Origin: Magicicada septendecula
Taxonomy: Eukaryota; Arthropoda; Insecta; Hemiptera; Cicadidae
Assembly: GCA_034769895.1 (NCBI GenBank)
Contig: CM068367.1
Location: forward strand, 112,700,654-112,764,653
Length of the DNA stretch: 64,000 nt
Direction: 5' to 3'
Made by a program: the position numbers and the translations under genes. Below, piece by piece: positions 9,727 through 20,806 of this stretch. The stretch's first letter is position 1; every line of letters starts with the position of its first letter. The notes below the pieces were generated by a model. That model searched no databases. It had not been told where the DNA came from and saw nothing but the letters and a program-made list of their open reading frames with translations.

Positions 9727-12700
9727 CAGGGCCGTTTTTAGGCATGTGCAACATGTGCAGGTGCACAGGGCGGCAAAATATAGCTGGTTAAAAAAAAACA
9801 TCGCTTCATATCATTATAAAGCCCGAAGTAGATTAGCGTTCTGGCTCTGGCATTAAAGTAGTATGGTACTATTAGTGCACCACTTCTCTTCGAGATGGCA
9901 GCACCTATATTAAAATTACTCTGGCTAGCTAGACGCTCGTGGCTCGTACACATACGCGGATGCAGTAGTATGCATATTCTTTGGTGTGTATGTTGTTATT
10001 AGTTCAGAGTTAAGTTGGCGTTTCATCGTTCCACGTGGTTCCAACTTGTTATTAACTTTCAAAATCAAGGCATTTTATACGATACGCCGAGTATTTTAAC
10101 TGTTGACAGTGAACTATTTAGTTTTAAATGTTCTACAAAACAGTATTTCTATAGGTTTTTCCGTTAAGATATAATAGCTTAGGGACGGTATGGATGGGCG
10201 ATCTAGGTTAAGTGGTGCTGCATATCGCAAGAAAGCTGAGGAAAAAAGACAGAGGGAGAGTAAAATTTTGCAGAAAATACCTCGACTGGACTCATATTTC
10301 AGTGGTGAAAACAAAAGTGAACAGTGTAGGCCTGAAAATTCGGGTGAAATTATAGTGGAAAACAGTAAAGACAATGTGGAAGTCGAAAATCTCGAAGTAC
10401 AGGAACAAGCTACGCTCTCTACAGAAGTGGATTTTGCAGTGTCTATTCCTAGTAATGATCCATTCTATTGGGAAAACACTGACCACACTCGGGATTACTT
10501 GATAAAAAATGGTATTAATCAAAACAAAGACGCTGACTTTTCACAGTCCTCGCGGCGATATGCTGATGGAACACAACGGTTTTGCAGCAAGAAACTATTC
10601 CATAGGATTTTAGTGAATGGGGAAATTATGAACCGTGAATATCTTGTTTATTCTCCCAGCCAAGGATCACTGTTCTGTGCCCCATGCAAATTATTCGGTG
10701 GTACATCTCAGTTTGCAACATCTGGTTTCAATGATTGGAGCCATGCTGGCATAAGAATAGCCGAACATGAAAATTCTGCTTCTCACAGAGACTGCTTGTT
10801 AAAATTGAAAAGTAGAGGAAATGAGATGAACAGAATTGACAAAGATTGCTCAGCCAGCATGAACATGAAGTTACATATTGGAGAAATGTACTAAAAAGAG
10901 TTGTTTCTGTAGTTAAAAAACTAGCTTCTAGGGGTTTAGCATTTCGTGGAGACGAAGAGAAGTTTGGCTCTGTGAAAAATGGAAATTTCATGATGTGTTT
11001 GGAATTAATTGCAGAGTACGATTCTTTTCTGGCTGACCATATTGCACGGTTCGGTAATCCTGGAAAAGGATCTACATCATACTTGTCACCAGCAACTTAT
11101 GAAGAATTAATACATCTTATGGGAAAGTCAGTGAGTGAAAAAATAGGCAATGAAGTTATTTCTTCTAAATATTTTTCAGTCATAGTAGATTCTACGCCAG
11201 ATTTATCTCATAATGACCAGTTAAGTGTAGTTGTTAGATATGTAACTGATTGTGGGCTCTCAGTTGAAAGATTTCTGTGTTTTATGAAAAATACAGGCCA
11301 TACTGGAGAAAAGCTTTTTGAAGCACTAATGAATTCTTTAGAACAACATGGTCTGAAAGTTGATAACTGTACAGGTCAATCATATGACAATGTGGCCAAC
11401 ATGTCTGGAATATATTCTGGCTTGCAAGCAACACTCAAGGAAAGAAATCCTCTTGTTTTCTTCATTCCATGTGCAGCTCACTCATTGAATCTAGTTGGTT
11501 CACAAGCAGTGAAATGCTGTATTGCTGCAGTACGGTTTTTTGAGTTATTGCAAAGTTTATATAATTACTTCGCAGATTCTACAGAGAGATGGAATATCTT
11601 GGAAACATTTTTTGATTCTGTAACAATGACATTGAAATCACTGTCAACAACTCGATGGTGTGCACGTGAGGATGCTTGCAAGAGCTTGGATGCAGATTGG
11701 AAAGCAGTGGTTTCTGCATTAAGAACTATTTCAGAAAATGAAACGGGTAAAGGTAGATGTCAAGCTGAGGATCTTCTTAGGAAATTAAATAGCACTGAGG
11801 TAGCATTCATGACATCAGTGTGGGGTCCTATTCTTCAACAATTTGGCAAAGTCATGAAAAAATTGCAGGCTCAGGAAATGGACATTTCCACTGTTATTGA
11901 AATGTACGACTCTCTTACAGTGTATTTAACTGAGCTTCAGACCTGTTTCCCCAATCACAGAGATTCAGCTGAAAAGAAACTTAATCAGATCAGGAGTCTG
12001 GAATCAGTTCCTTCTTCTTCAGCTGTTGAGATTTCAAGACCAAAACGTCAAATTAAACGTAGGCAATTTTTTGATGAATCATCTGAATCAGAAGCGGAAC
12101 CAGAAAGTCCTGAAGAAGAACTAGGATCAGGTGAATCAGATGACTTGGAACATGACAAGATCTGGAGACGAATGGAAATTTCATATTCCAAGATCATACA
12201 AACTCTCCAGACTGAGTTACAGAAGAGAGTTAATGTCTACAAAGAATATAATTTAATATTTTAATTTCTCTCAAATATCACCAAACTAGAAGCTTCTCAA
12301 ATTTATGATGCTGCAGAGAAACTTCGAGCCATTTATGATTCCGACATAGAAAGCAGCTTTGGTGAAGAATGCATCCATTTGAAAAGCTATCTGTTATCTA
12401 TGAAGACAGAAGATGGTAACAAATTATCGTCTCTTCCATTTCTCTGCAGAATGTTGGCTTCGAAGAAAATTAGTGATGTCTACCCAAATGTGTACACTGC
12501 ACTCAAGATCTACAACTGTACTCCAGCAACAAACTGTTCTGCTGAAAGGTCATTTTCAGTTTTAAAACCAATCAAGAACTATCTACGGACAGCACAGAAT
12601 CAAGAACGAGTGGTCAGTCTTGGAGTGCTCGCCATAGAATCAGACATCACTGTCAGTCTGGAATTTGAGGAAGTGATAAATGCATTTGCAAATGCAAAAG

Positions 12701-13098
12701 TCAGAAGAAAGTCATTTCTCTAAGTTCGGTAAGTTTCACAAAATGGTTAGTATCAAATTGCAGTGTTTCTACCATATACGTTTGACTGACCAAATTGGAT
12801 GTTTCAGTGATATTTTTAATTGAGGTTATTAAACTGTAGTGATTATTTTCTATGTGTTTACCATATATCGTCTTCAGAATAATGTATAAATGTTTAACTT
12901 GCACCTTTGTTTCATATATTGTGTATTCAGTTAAGTTTAAATACTGTCTATAATACAGTTTAAAATTGAAGTAAGTAATTAAACAATTTATTGTCCATAG
13001 TCTGTAAACGAATAGCGACACTGAAGTTTAGCTCATGGAATAGGGGGCGTAAAATTAATGACTGCACAGGGGCGTTATACATCCAAAATACGGGCCTG
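9727..13098 (+). mobile_element. hAT transposon with 8-bp target-site duplication
   Basis: Left end cagggccgtttttaggcatg. The right end, read on the minus strand, is CAGGCCCGTATTTTGGATG, giving imperfect terminal inverted repeats. Both ends are flanked by gatatagg (9719-9726 and 13099-13106), the 8-bp duplication expected for hAT. Length is 3372 bp. The transposase reading frame occupies 10190-12723 and is disrupted. Confidence 0.92.
10190..12723 (+). pseudogene. hAT transposase, ZMYM1/TTF-type, broken by a frameshift and a stop
   Basis: 10190-10894 gives the N-terminal part. It starts MDGRSRLSGAAYRKKAEEKR and continues through NDPFYW to a TTF-type zinc finger (LFCAPCKLF ... HENSASHRDC). 10846-12264 carries the DUF4371/RNase-H-like core, with IVDSTPDLSHNDQ, QSYDNVANMSG, PCAAHSLNLVG and STTRWCAR. 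12379-12723 is the C-terminal hAT dimerisation region (NCSAERSFSVLKPIKNYLR). A one-base frameshift near 10845-10850 separates the first two parts. The second and third share a frame and are split only by TAA at 12262-12264. Copies differ at 11432 (Thr versus Arg codon) and at 11448 (silent). Element remobilisation would need an intact relative elsewhere. Confidence 0.9.
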
Positions 13099-13106
13099 GA
13101 TATAGG

Positions 13107-16100
13107 CCTACATTGTTTGCCACAGCTTTGTTTTCTGAATCTGTAGACAAAATACTTGGACTAGTAGGAATGTCACCCATTGATAAGTAAACCTTTCATT
13201 TTTTATGTCAGTAAAAAAGATTTTCTAACAAATCATTCCAACAGTAAATGGCTTTTAAAAATTAATTTAATTAAATTTAGACACAGTAGATTAAGTATAA
13301 AGTTGTGTAATTTATTATCTTAATACACTTTACATTCAGAGAAAAGTTAAGTTTGGTAGCACTAGGTATAGCCTAGTGCTCATTCACAATTTATGTACAT
13401 TTTTAAGTTTAGTTACAATTCAAAAGAATTGTAATCTTCAAAAGAGTATCAGCTAAGTGAACATGTAGTTGGTTTTCAATGGAAAATCAAGTTTTGCTAT
13501 GAATACTATTTGTTCACTGGACTGTTCTTAATTAAGATAGAAAACAAATTGGTTTATAAATATCAACTTAAAATTTAAATTTTTAGTTTAAATGTTTCAA
13601 ACTTAATCTGTGTTGTACAGTAAAAAATCTTGATTGTTCATCACTTGATCTATTACTCTTTCAATTGTAGGTGTAGATGGGGTAATATTCTAGACTGACT
13701 GTGGAAGAGGTGCACAGTGATGAGCACGGACTAGTCAGAGATAATCTGGTTCGCATATAAGTACATTTCCACATGCTAATCCCTTTTCTTGGAGAAAGTA
13801 CATCTATTGAATGGTTCACAACAGAAAAGTACATGTGCTACCTGCTTCACTGGCTGTTTTCCAATGCTCACATGATGGATTCTCTGATAAAGGCTGAAGT
13901 TTATAGGAGTTAAGCCATATTCCAAATGGTCATGTGAAACAGTTGCCTCAATGACAGTGTCAAAGTTATTGTCTATATTGCCATTGCAACGACACAAACT
14001 ATAACTGCATAGATAGGTTACATTGAAATTATTAAATAGAGTCTGTATCTGGAGGTAGGAAAATTTTACTCATTAACACGTTAAAACTTACTATTGTCTT
14101 ATGGCTTTATAATATAAAATTGTTTATTAAATAATTGTTTTTCAATAAATGTGTCTATTGGATTGTTTTACATATATGTTACTTGTACGTAGAATTCCAA
14201 CTGTTTGTGTAGACATCAGGCGCTCCCCACGCTGCTTGTCTACACCGCTGCAACTCTGCACGTTGCTCGATGAATACTATGCTGACAATTCACATCTTTG
14301 CACACACGCACACTGCGATACAAAACTGTTATTGTTTATAACTTGAATAATCTTTATCTCAAGGATCAAAACTGGGTAAAAATAGATCGTGTATTATGCT
14401 TACACAAATCCGGCTTCTTGAAGTGTTCTCACGTTAACTCTCAGACTATCTCGGTAGATAATCTGCCCCTAACAGAAAATATTCCACTCTACGCGAAAAA
14501 ACACTAGGAATGATCTATTTAAAATTATCTGAGTTCTATAAATTGGCAATGATTATGAAGGACTCAAACCGTGAACCAAATTACTAAGTCTTAAGGAAAT
14601 CGACTTGTCTTGTCACAAAAATCTCATGACAGTGAGTACTTCTTTCTATGGCAAGACTTCGGAAAGAACTGAACTTTGGAAGACTTTTCAGTCTGAGAAC
14701 TTTTCAGTTTTGGCAGGCAGAGAACTGAACTATGGCAAGACTTTTGAAAGAACTTTGGCAAGTTCTTGGCAAAGCACCGTCTCAAATAATTTTTAGACCT
14801 TCTGATTGGTTGAAAATGTAGCAACAGCACAGATTTTCTTAGTGATATCCAGAAATCAGGCTGAAACTCTGTCTGATTCTGCAAAGGCCTCTCTAGATTT
14901 AATCTACATATTTTATTACTTTCTAGGAGATAACAAAAGTAAAAGAAGACTGATTTCATTAAAAAAAAAAAACTATATAAAATTATAGTTGTGGAGAATT
15001 GAGTATATGGAAAATGTAGCTTATAACCATGAGAATACCCTGTCCAAGTTTCAGAATGAAATGTTAATTTTCAACGAAGTTATTAAACAAAATGTGAATA
15101 TCACGTGCACCCGCGCACTTACACACAAATATTTCACATGACAAAAGAGTATAAAATTATGAACATTTTGACATAACATACTTTTTTAAACATAGCTTGG
15201 TTCAAAACGTATGACTACTTTACAAGGAAAAGAACAAAGTCAATTTAAAACATGTCTATGGCCATCAGAAAATGTGTTATAGCATTAGTATTCCACTTAA
15301 ATGAACTTACTATCCTGTGTTCTGTTGCAATATATATTTCCTATATGGTACAATCACACATACAGCAACTACTTGATGGTTTCTCTTGCCAACCTCCAAG
15401 CATGGGTGCTGGAGAGTTTTCAATATTACAGCTTCTGGTACCTTTTGAAATCTATGTGATGTGGTTTGTTAAAACATGTTTTGTTGAGTTGAGATGGGGA
15501 CTCAAGGTTAAAACTCTCAAAGACTTTGTCTAAATTCTGGTTACTTCTCAGTTCAAAGCTGCACAATCATATTTTTCACACCTCTGTGGGCTGATTAACA
15601 CAGACGCTGCATTCGCATCTTTACACATCAAACATCCTCAGGTGCTATGATCATCTACCAGTTCCCAATTTCAAACTTTTCTTGATCAGAATTGTAACAT
15701 CTTGGAAACATAAGTCCTTGCTATGCCTTTTTATACCAGACAGCATCCTTCATGGATACTACAACTGACACTTGACTCTCAAGTTCAGAGCCAAAAACTT
15801 ACCATGCAACATTGTTGTCCTGGCTTAAGATTCCATGATGTTGTGCCCTGAACTTCCTTATGAAAGCTTTCAGCCTTACATCTTACCAAAAAATCAAATG
15901 ATATCATATGGCAGTTGCAGCTTAAACCCACACCAGCACGAAACTATATATCCAAGGATAAATTTCAAGTGCTGACAACTCAAACAAGTAGCCGGCAGTA
16001 GTGCAAATAATACCATAAGAGCCTGATAAATCTGCCTTTTGACATTCTACAGATAAAAACAAAGATGGTGGACCTTTTTTAACAATCGAAACAGAACACA

Positions 16101-16160
16101 TGGCAAACACCCTGAAACCATCAAGTAGCACAATGCAGGTAAATGTAAAAAATATATATA

Positions 16161-16163
<3 letters not shown>
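13107..16163. other. About 3 kb without recognisable gene
   Basis: AT-rich, with scattered short ORFs. A minus-strand ORF at 13997-13776 reads like decayed coding sequence (FDTVIEATVSHDHLEYGLTP) but matches no family I can name with confidence. A 93-codon ORF at 15252-15533 has no motif. 14640-14770 holds a loose internal repeat of gaactgaact and ggcaagactt-type words. 15580-15900 is slightly less AT-rich but has no consistent frame. Confidence 0.5.
13358..13380. repeat. Perfect 9-bp inverted repeat (hairpin)
   Basis: agcactagg at 13358-13366 and cctagtgct at 13372-13380, separated by tatag. It is not next to an ORF end. Present unchanged in copy 2 at 46979-47001. Confidence 0.7.

Positions 16164-16218
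<55 letters not shown>
16164..16218. repeat. (AC)n microsatellite, 55 bp
   Basis: Uninterrupted AC run between aatatatataaa and gtccagaaat. Copy 2 carries 309 bp at the same place. Long Val-Cys or Thr-His ORFs across it are artefacts of the repeat. Confidence 0.98.
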
Positions 16219-16220
<2 letters not shown>

Positions 16221-16980
16221 CCAGAAATTTAACATACATTTCGCTTGAAGAAAGATACATAAGAAATAAAGAAACTGAAGATGCAAGGGAATAACATCTT
16301 CTGTATATAAATCATCATTACCTTTCCTCAAACATTAGGATCATGCCTGTTAATGCTTCTAGCCAGGTTCAGCTCATGCCAAACCACCTCCAGAAAAACT
16401 CAATTTCCATTTAGTTAGTGAAGTAGTGAACTTCATGGTGGGGAGTAGTGTTGGTTGTGTATGATGCCATGCAGTTACTGACTGAGGTGTGTTTGCCTCA
16501 GCTAGACTATTGTATTGCCCCAGAAGGAGGTAGATCAGGTTAGATTTACTCAACCTTGAGCTGAACACACAGCACAGCATGAAGAAAGAACACTGTGCAA
16601 AGCTAGCTCTCTTCAATTGAGCCACCCTCTGTCTCTCCATTATAAATTGCTTAGAAAATTGATTTCAGATTGTATGGCCACATGTTCAATGTACACATAT
16701 AATCACATAATATAGCACAAGCCACATCACATATAGCCCAAGAGACATATAACCATGGCAGTGATGGCAATAATTTAAAAATAATAAAAGAGAAAGTCTA
16801 TATTGCAGTAGTAAACATATGTGAAACACTGACATAAAACAAACTCAAGCCATTGGCTAGAAAAGTTGAGACATGATTGAATTGAGACAGATAATTCTTG
16901 GAGGGAAAAGCTGAACAGAAGAAGGAGGAGGAGAAGAAAATAACTATTGCAATTAAATTTTCTTTAAAATATTTTAAATA
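16219..16980. other. Spacer, no gene seen
   Basis: A minus-strand ORF at 16640-16374 (88 codons) has low complexity and no motif. 16920-16945 is a short purine-rich gaagaaggaggaggagaag run. The stretch ends in ta (16979-16980), the left target dinucleotide of the mariner remnant. Confidence 0.5.
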
Positions 16981-17728
16981 TGAGGGTTATTCAGAAAGTA
17001 AGTTTATTTTTAAATATTGCCATGATACCGATGTTGTCACGCTGTAGTGCATGGGTGGCCAGTTTGTTGATTTGTAGGCAAGCCAACAATGCCATTTGTA
17101 AATGAATGTGCACTGACTAAGTATCATTGGACTTGATTATAATGTCGAAGTACCTGCCACATGTAAAGTAGGTGTGTGATTCAGTTCTTGAATGCGAAAG
17201 GCATTAAAACAATTGAAATTCACACGTTAGATTTTTGATGTTTATGGAGAAGAAGCAGTGAGTGATTCAATGGTACCAAGATGGATATGACTTTTTCCCT
17301 TACTCAGATCCAGAGTAAGTGACATAAGATACTTATCCAGGAGATTGTGATGAATCATGACACACACACACAGCCCCAGCAACGCAACATCTCACAAAGT
17401 TTGGTTGGCAACAATTTGATCATCCGCCCTACAACTCAGACCGCACACCAAGCGAATATCACCTTTTCAAGTATGAGAAATCCTACCTTAGTGGCCAACG
17501 ATGTCAAAAAAGCTGTTAATACGTGGTTCAAATCACAGGCAGGAAATTTCTATGATGAAGGTATACAACGCCTGGTGCCTCGCTATGAAAAGTGTTTCAA
17601 AAATGACAGAAACTATATAATATAGAAAAGTAGTTTAAGGTGTGTACTTTAAATAGCAATAAAAATGTTTTGTAAATATATTCTCAGTTTCCTTTACGCT
17701 ATCAGAACTTACTTTCTGATAGCCCTCC
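16981..17728 (+). mobile_element. Internally deleted mariner element
   Basis: The left end tgagggttattcagaaagta and the right end (minus strand GGAGGGCTATCAGAAAGTAA) form terminal inverted repeats. TA lies on both sides (16979-16980 and 17729-17730), as expected for Tc1/mariner. Its 748 bp compares with roughly 1.3 kb for a full-length mariner, so the middle of the transposase is missing. Confidence 0.85.
17142..17625 (+). pseudogene. Mariner transposase remnant (N-terminal and C-terminal parts)
   Basis: The N-terminal helix-turn-helix part reads CVIQFLNAKGIKTIEIH near 17177-17230, then shifts frame to FDVYGEEAVSDSMVPRW by 17284. After an internal deletion the C-terminal part resumes near 17370. 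HPPYNSDRTPSEYHLF (the block carrying the last catalytic Asp) is in one frame, and NDVKKAVNTWFKSQAGNFYDEGIQ at 17497-17570 is in another. Several frameshifts and the deletion rule out function. The residues are those of mariner-family DD34D transposases; the subfamily cannot be set. Confidence 0.85.
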
Positions 17729-18044
17729 TATCAATAAATGCTAAATGAATGTCTGTTAATATAATGGTGTACATATGTGTATTTGCATCCAATTGTAGAA
17801 ATCATTACTTTAACAAATAAGGAACATGGAAGTAAAAACCAACTTATTTATGAAATCTGATAAGCCACCAGTATTGTACGAAGGAATTGTGTAGTGTCAT
17901 TGATTTGCCTGAGTTTTTTTTTATTGTTTCTTCATAACTGACAGGTTTCAAGTTCGTAGTTTTTTTTTCACACATTAACTAATGAAGACTGCCATGTTAT
18001 AAACAGCTGACTATTATCATTCAATTTATAGAACATACAGTTAC
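17729..18044. other. Spacer, no gene seen
   Basis: AT-rich with two T-runs near 17918 and 17960. No ORF or repeat similarity recognised. Confidence 0.5.
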
Positions 18045-18247
18045 ACTCTTAGTACGTAGGCTTTCACGGCCGGTGTCATTATGATTATCTTCTAAAACTT
18101 CCGGGCTGAAAGGCCGTGGTCGATTGCTTGAAAAACTGCTAAACGTTTCGGCCGCACCACCGGTGGCCATCTTCAGTAGCGAAAAAATTGTGTTCGAATA
18201 GATGACACGCCGAACACGTCTCCCAATGAACTGGGAACAAGCAACAG
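18045..18247 (-). mobile_element. Penelope-like element terminal remnant with hammerhead-like core
   Basis: On the minus strand, CTGAAGA (18176-18170) is followed by 20 nt able to pair GGCC with GGCC, then GAAAC (18149-18145). Next come a TTTTTCAAGC stretch, CCACGGCC and CAGCCCGGAAG, which is the usual order of PLE terminal regions. CTGANGA plus stem II plus GAAA is the hammerhead ribozyme core known from PLEs. No protein-coding part remains. A LINE 3' fragment has its poly(A) side directly against this remnant. Confidence 0.65.
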
Positions 18248-18755
18248 TTATTTTTTATTTTATTTTTTTTTTTGCTCTGGGCTTTGCGGTTGTGCGTCGC
18301 AGAGACGAACCGCACGGGAACTGAGTTCCGAGCTACCATCTGGAGCTCCTGCCTCGTGGCCCTGCCCAAGTAGGGCGTTTGTTCTATAGCAGGCCGATTC
18401 TCGGCTGTTGTGCTAGCCTACACTAGCGCAATATACACCGAGGGCGTTTCCACGAATCACCTGGGCGTATACGGTACCTTACCAGCCCAGTCACTAGAGG
18501 ATTGTCTGGGAACCTCGCCGCACGTGCATAAAATTTGCGTGCAAGCCGCCTGAAAGTGTCGTCTAAGGAGCGGACGCCAAGTCCTCTCCTTAGAAGGCGA
18601 GATGAGAAGCGACGGGGGACTTTGGCCGCTAGCCGAAGCCCCCTGTCGAGGACGCTCTGCAACTTCTTTTTATGCATTGCGGCGAGGTAACCCCAGACCG
18701 GGCAGGCGTAGGTAATGACCGGCAGCAGATTGTAAGCAACAGTTACGGCTACGAT
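18248..18755 (-). mobile_element. 5'-truncated jockey-clade LINE, 3' fragment (LINE III family)
   Basis: The minus-strand coding part runs from about 18752 (NLLPVITYACPVWGYLA) to the stop at 18425-18423, ending SWKRPRCILR. It matches the C-terminus of the element at 23930-24741 (KRRLQSVLDRGLRLAAKVP...SWKRPRQILY). The 3' UTR continues to an A-rich tail, seen as a T-rich run at 18248-18275 on the plus strand. The truncated 5' end and the tail fit target-primed reverse transcription. The T-run is one base longer in copy 2. Confidence 0.85.
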
Positions 18756-19212
18756 GCCTCTATTTATAACTTTTTGGCCGCTTCAGGTGTATCGCGCGGA
18801 CCAATGAGAAGCCAGCTCGTCATACTCGATTCTGCTTGGCCATGGAAAATAAACCATGCCAGACACTATTTAAGGAGATGCTTTCACCCTCGGCGGTTCA
18901 GAAAGTCTACCTAGAGCTGTTGCCAGGGTAGGCTGCGTCACTTTGTATGGCAATTTTGCAGGTGAATTTTACCGTCGTTTATTATTCTATCGAAGTGATT
19001 TCTTCAACACATCATCATCAGTGTTCATCATCATCATTGTGCATCAATTTACCAGTGTATTGTGTCGTGCGCGTGTGTTTTTGTGACTCGTGTGCAGTGC
19101 GCGTCTGGTGTTCGTGTTCTTTGTTTGTCAGTGTAGTGATTCAGTGCTGGTGAAAGTCACTCTTTCCTAGCCCCTTTTTGCGTCTTCGACGTTCATTTCG
19201 GTTCATCCCGAG

Positions 19213-20806
19213 ATGGCGTCGAACGCAACGCCCGTTCCTTTGCCGGCACCGCTGGTAACCTTAATGGAAACCTGCGGTACTGGTCCTCATTCTACCCCGC
19301 TACCTTCCCATACAATCAGTGAAAGTGAATGTGAAAGTGATGATTGTGCGTCGATGTGTAGTGTGGGGACGGGGGACGGTGAATTTCCGCTTGTGGAGGG
19401 CAAGTCTGCCAAACGCAAGCGAAAATTAGTCGCCAGCCCGCCGCCGGCCGCCGGCCGCTCCTACGCATCGGGTATCTAGTCCCGGTAACAGCGCCAGCCA
19501 ACCTACTCAGCCACACTCCAAATCTGTCCCCAAACCTAAAATTCCGCCGATTGTTATTCCCGACAATCGTAACTACAGGGAAATTCTCCGTTCCCTGCAG
19601 AATCTGCTTCCTTCGGCCAAACTCGAGGCCAGGTGCCAAGGCTCCTCGCTTCGAATTGCGGCCACAACAGTCCCGGACTTCCGATCGGTCCAACAGTTTC
19701 TTACCGATCGGAAGATCTCCTTCCATACTTTCGCGCTTCCTTCAGAGCGCGAAATTAAAGTTGTTCTTTCCGGACTTCCTTCCTGGACCGCCCCCGATAC
19801 CATCAGGCAGGAGCTTGTCGCTTTAGGCTATTCGCCGACGGCGGTAAGTGTACTGCATGCTGGCAAGGGGGAAGATCGCCGTCCTGTGAATAGTTTCCTA
19901 GTGAAACGACTCAAAGTAGGCCAGTTCGAGGAGGTCTATGGCCTCCAAAACTTCCTGCACCTTCGGGTGCAAGTTCGTACTTTTGACCCGCGGCCAGGCC
20001 CCTCGTAGTGTTTTAACTGTCAGAGGTTTGGCCACTCCAGCTTATTCTGTAATCATCCTCCGCGTTGCGTGCGGTGTTCTGAACCTCATCGTGGGTGTGA
20101 TAAGCCCAAGACGGGGTTCACGGCCATTTGCTGCAACTGCGGCGGGGACCATCCGGCTAGTTATAGAGGATGTAGGGACTTTATATCAGCCATGAAGCTG
20201 CAGCGGACTCCTGCTCGCCCTGGCGCGCAGGCAGGCCGTGTTGCAGGTCCCCTCCCTAACCGCAGAGAGGCCTTCCCACCTCTCTCCGGAGCATCATCTC
20301 AGGCCCCGGCAGCAGTTCCGGCTGCTCCTAGGGCCCCAGTTCCGCCTGCAGTCGACGTTTCGGCGCCGCCTGCAGTCCCTTCTGTCCCGGCGCCTGCCGG
20401 AGCGCCCGGTCCTTCATACGCGGCTGTGGCCGCTACATCAGTCCCGCCTTCCGCTCCTCGGAGCTCCAAACCGAAGGGCACTCGTCGCCGTCAGCGACAA
20501 GTTCCACAGGCCTTGCCTGTAAAACCTCAGCGGGCCCCGCCCGCCCCCAGCCATCAACCTAAGCTCCCAACTGAGCAGACCCCACGTCCGTCCCCGAGCC
20601 CTGCGCCATCTGCAACACCGGCCGAGGCCAGCCAGGTCCGTCTTCCGGAATCTCGGGAATCTTCCCGGGCCCCGGTGGACCCCCTGACTGCCTGGGCTGA
20701 AACTTTGGTAAATAACATCAGGTCTGCTCCAGATACAACCACGGTTCTCGCCCTGGTGTTTCAATCTCTGTCTACCCTCTTTCCTCTTCTTCCTTTGAAT
20801 GGCTAG
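19213..20806 (+). pseudogene. LINE I ORF1 (Gag-like nucleic-acid-binding protein), broken
   Basis: It opens MASNATPVPLPAPLV with an acidic/Ser stretch and KRKRK, then shifts frame near 19470-19490. The second frame holds the PRE_C2HC-like region (NRNYREILRSLQNLLP onward, 19550-19990) and zinc knuckles CFNCQRFGH, CVRCSEPH and CCNCGGDHP. A Pro/Ala-rich tail ends LFPLLPLNG. A TAG at 20006-20008 replaces the Gln that precedes the first knuckle in LINE II. Position 20078 differs between copies within the knuckles (Ser versus Thr codon). The family coats LINE RNA and directs it to target DNA. Confidence 0.85.

Noticed and set aside
13776-13997. Minus-strand ORF suggestive of a P-element-like or THAP-associated protein
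   Set aside because: A few residues look protein-like, but no diagnostic motif is present and there are no terminal repeats around it.
15252-15533. 93-codon plus-strand ORF
   Set aside because: No recognisable domain, and neighbouring sequence gives no support for a gene.
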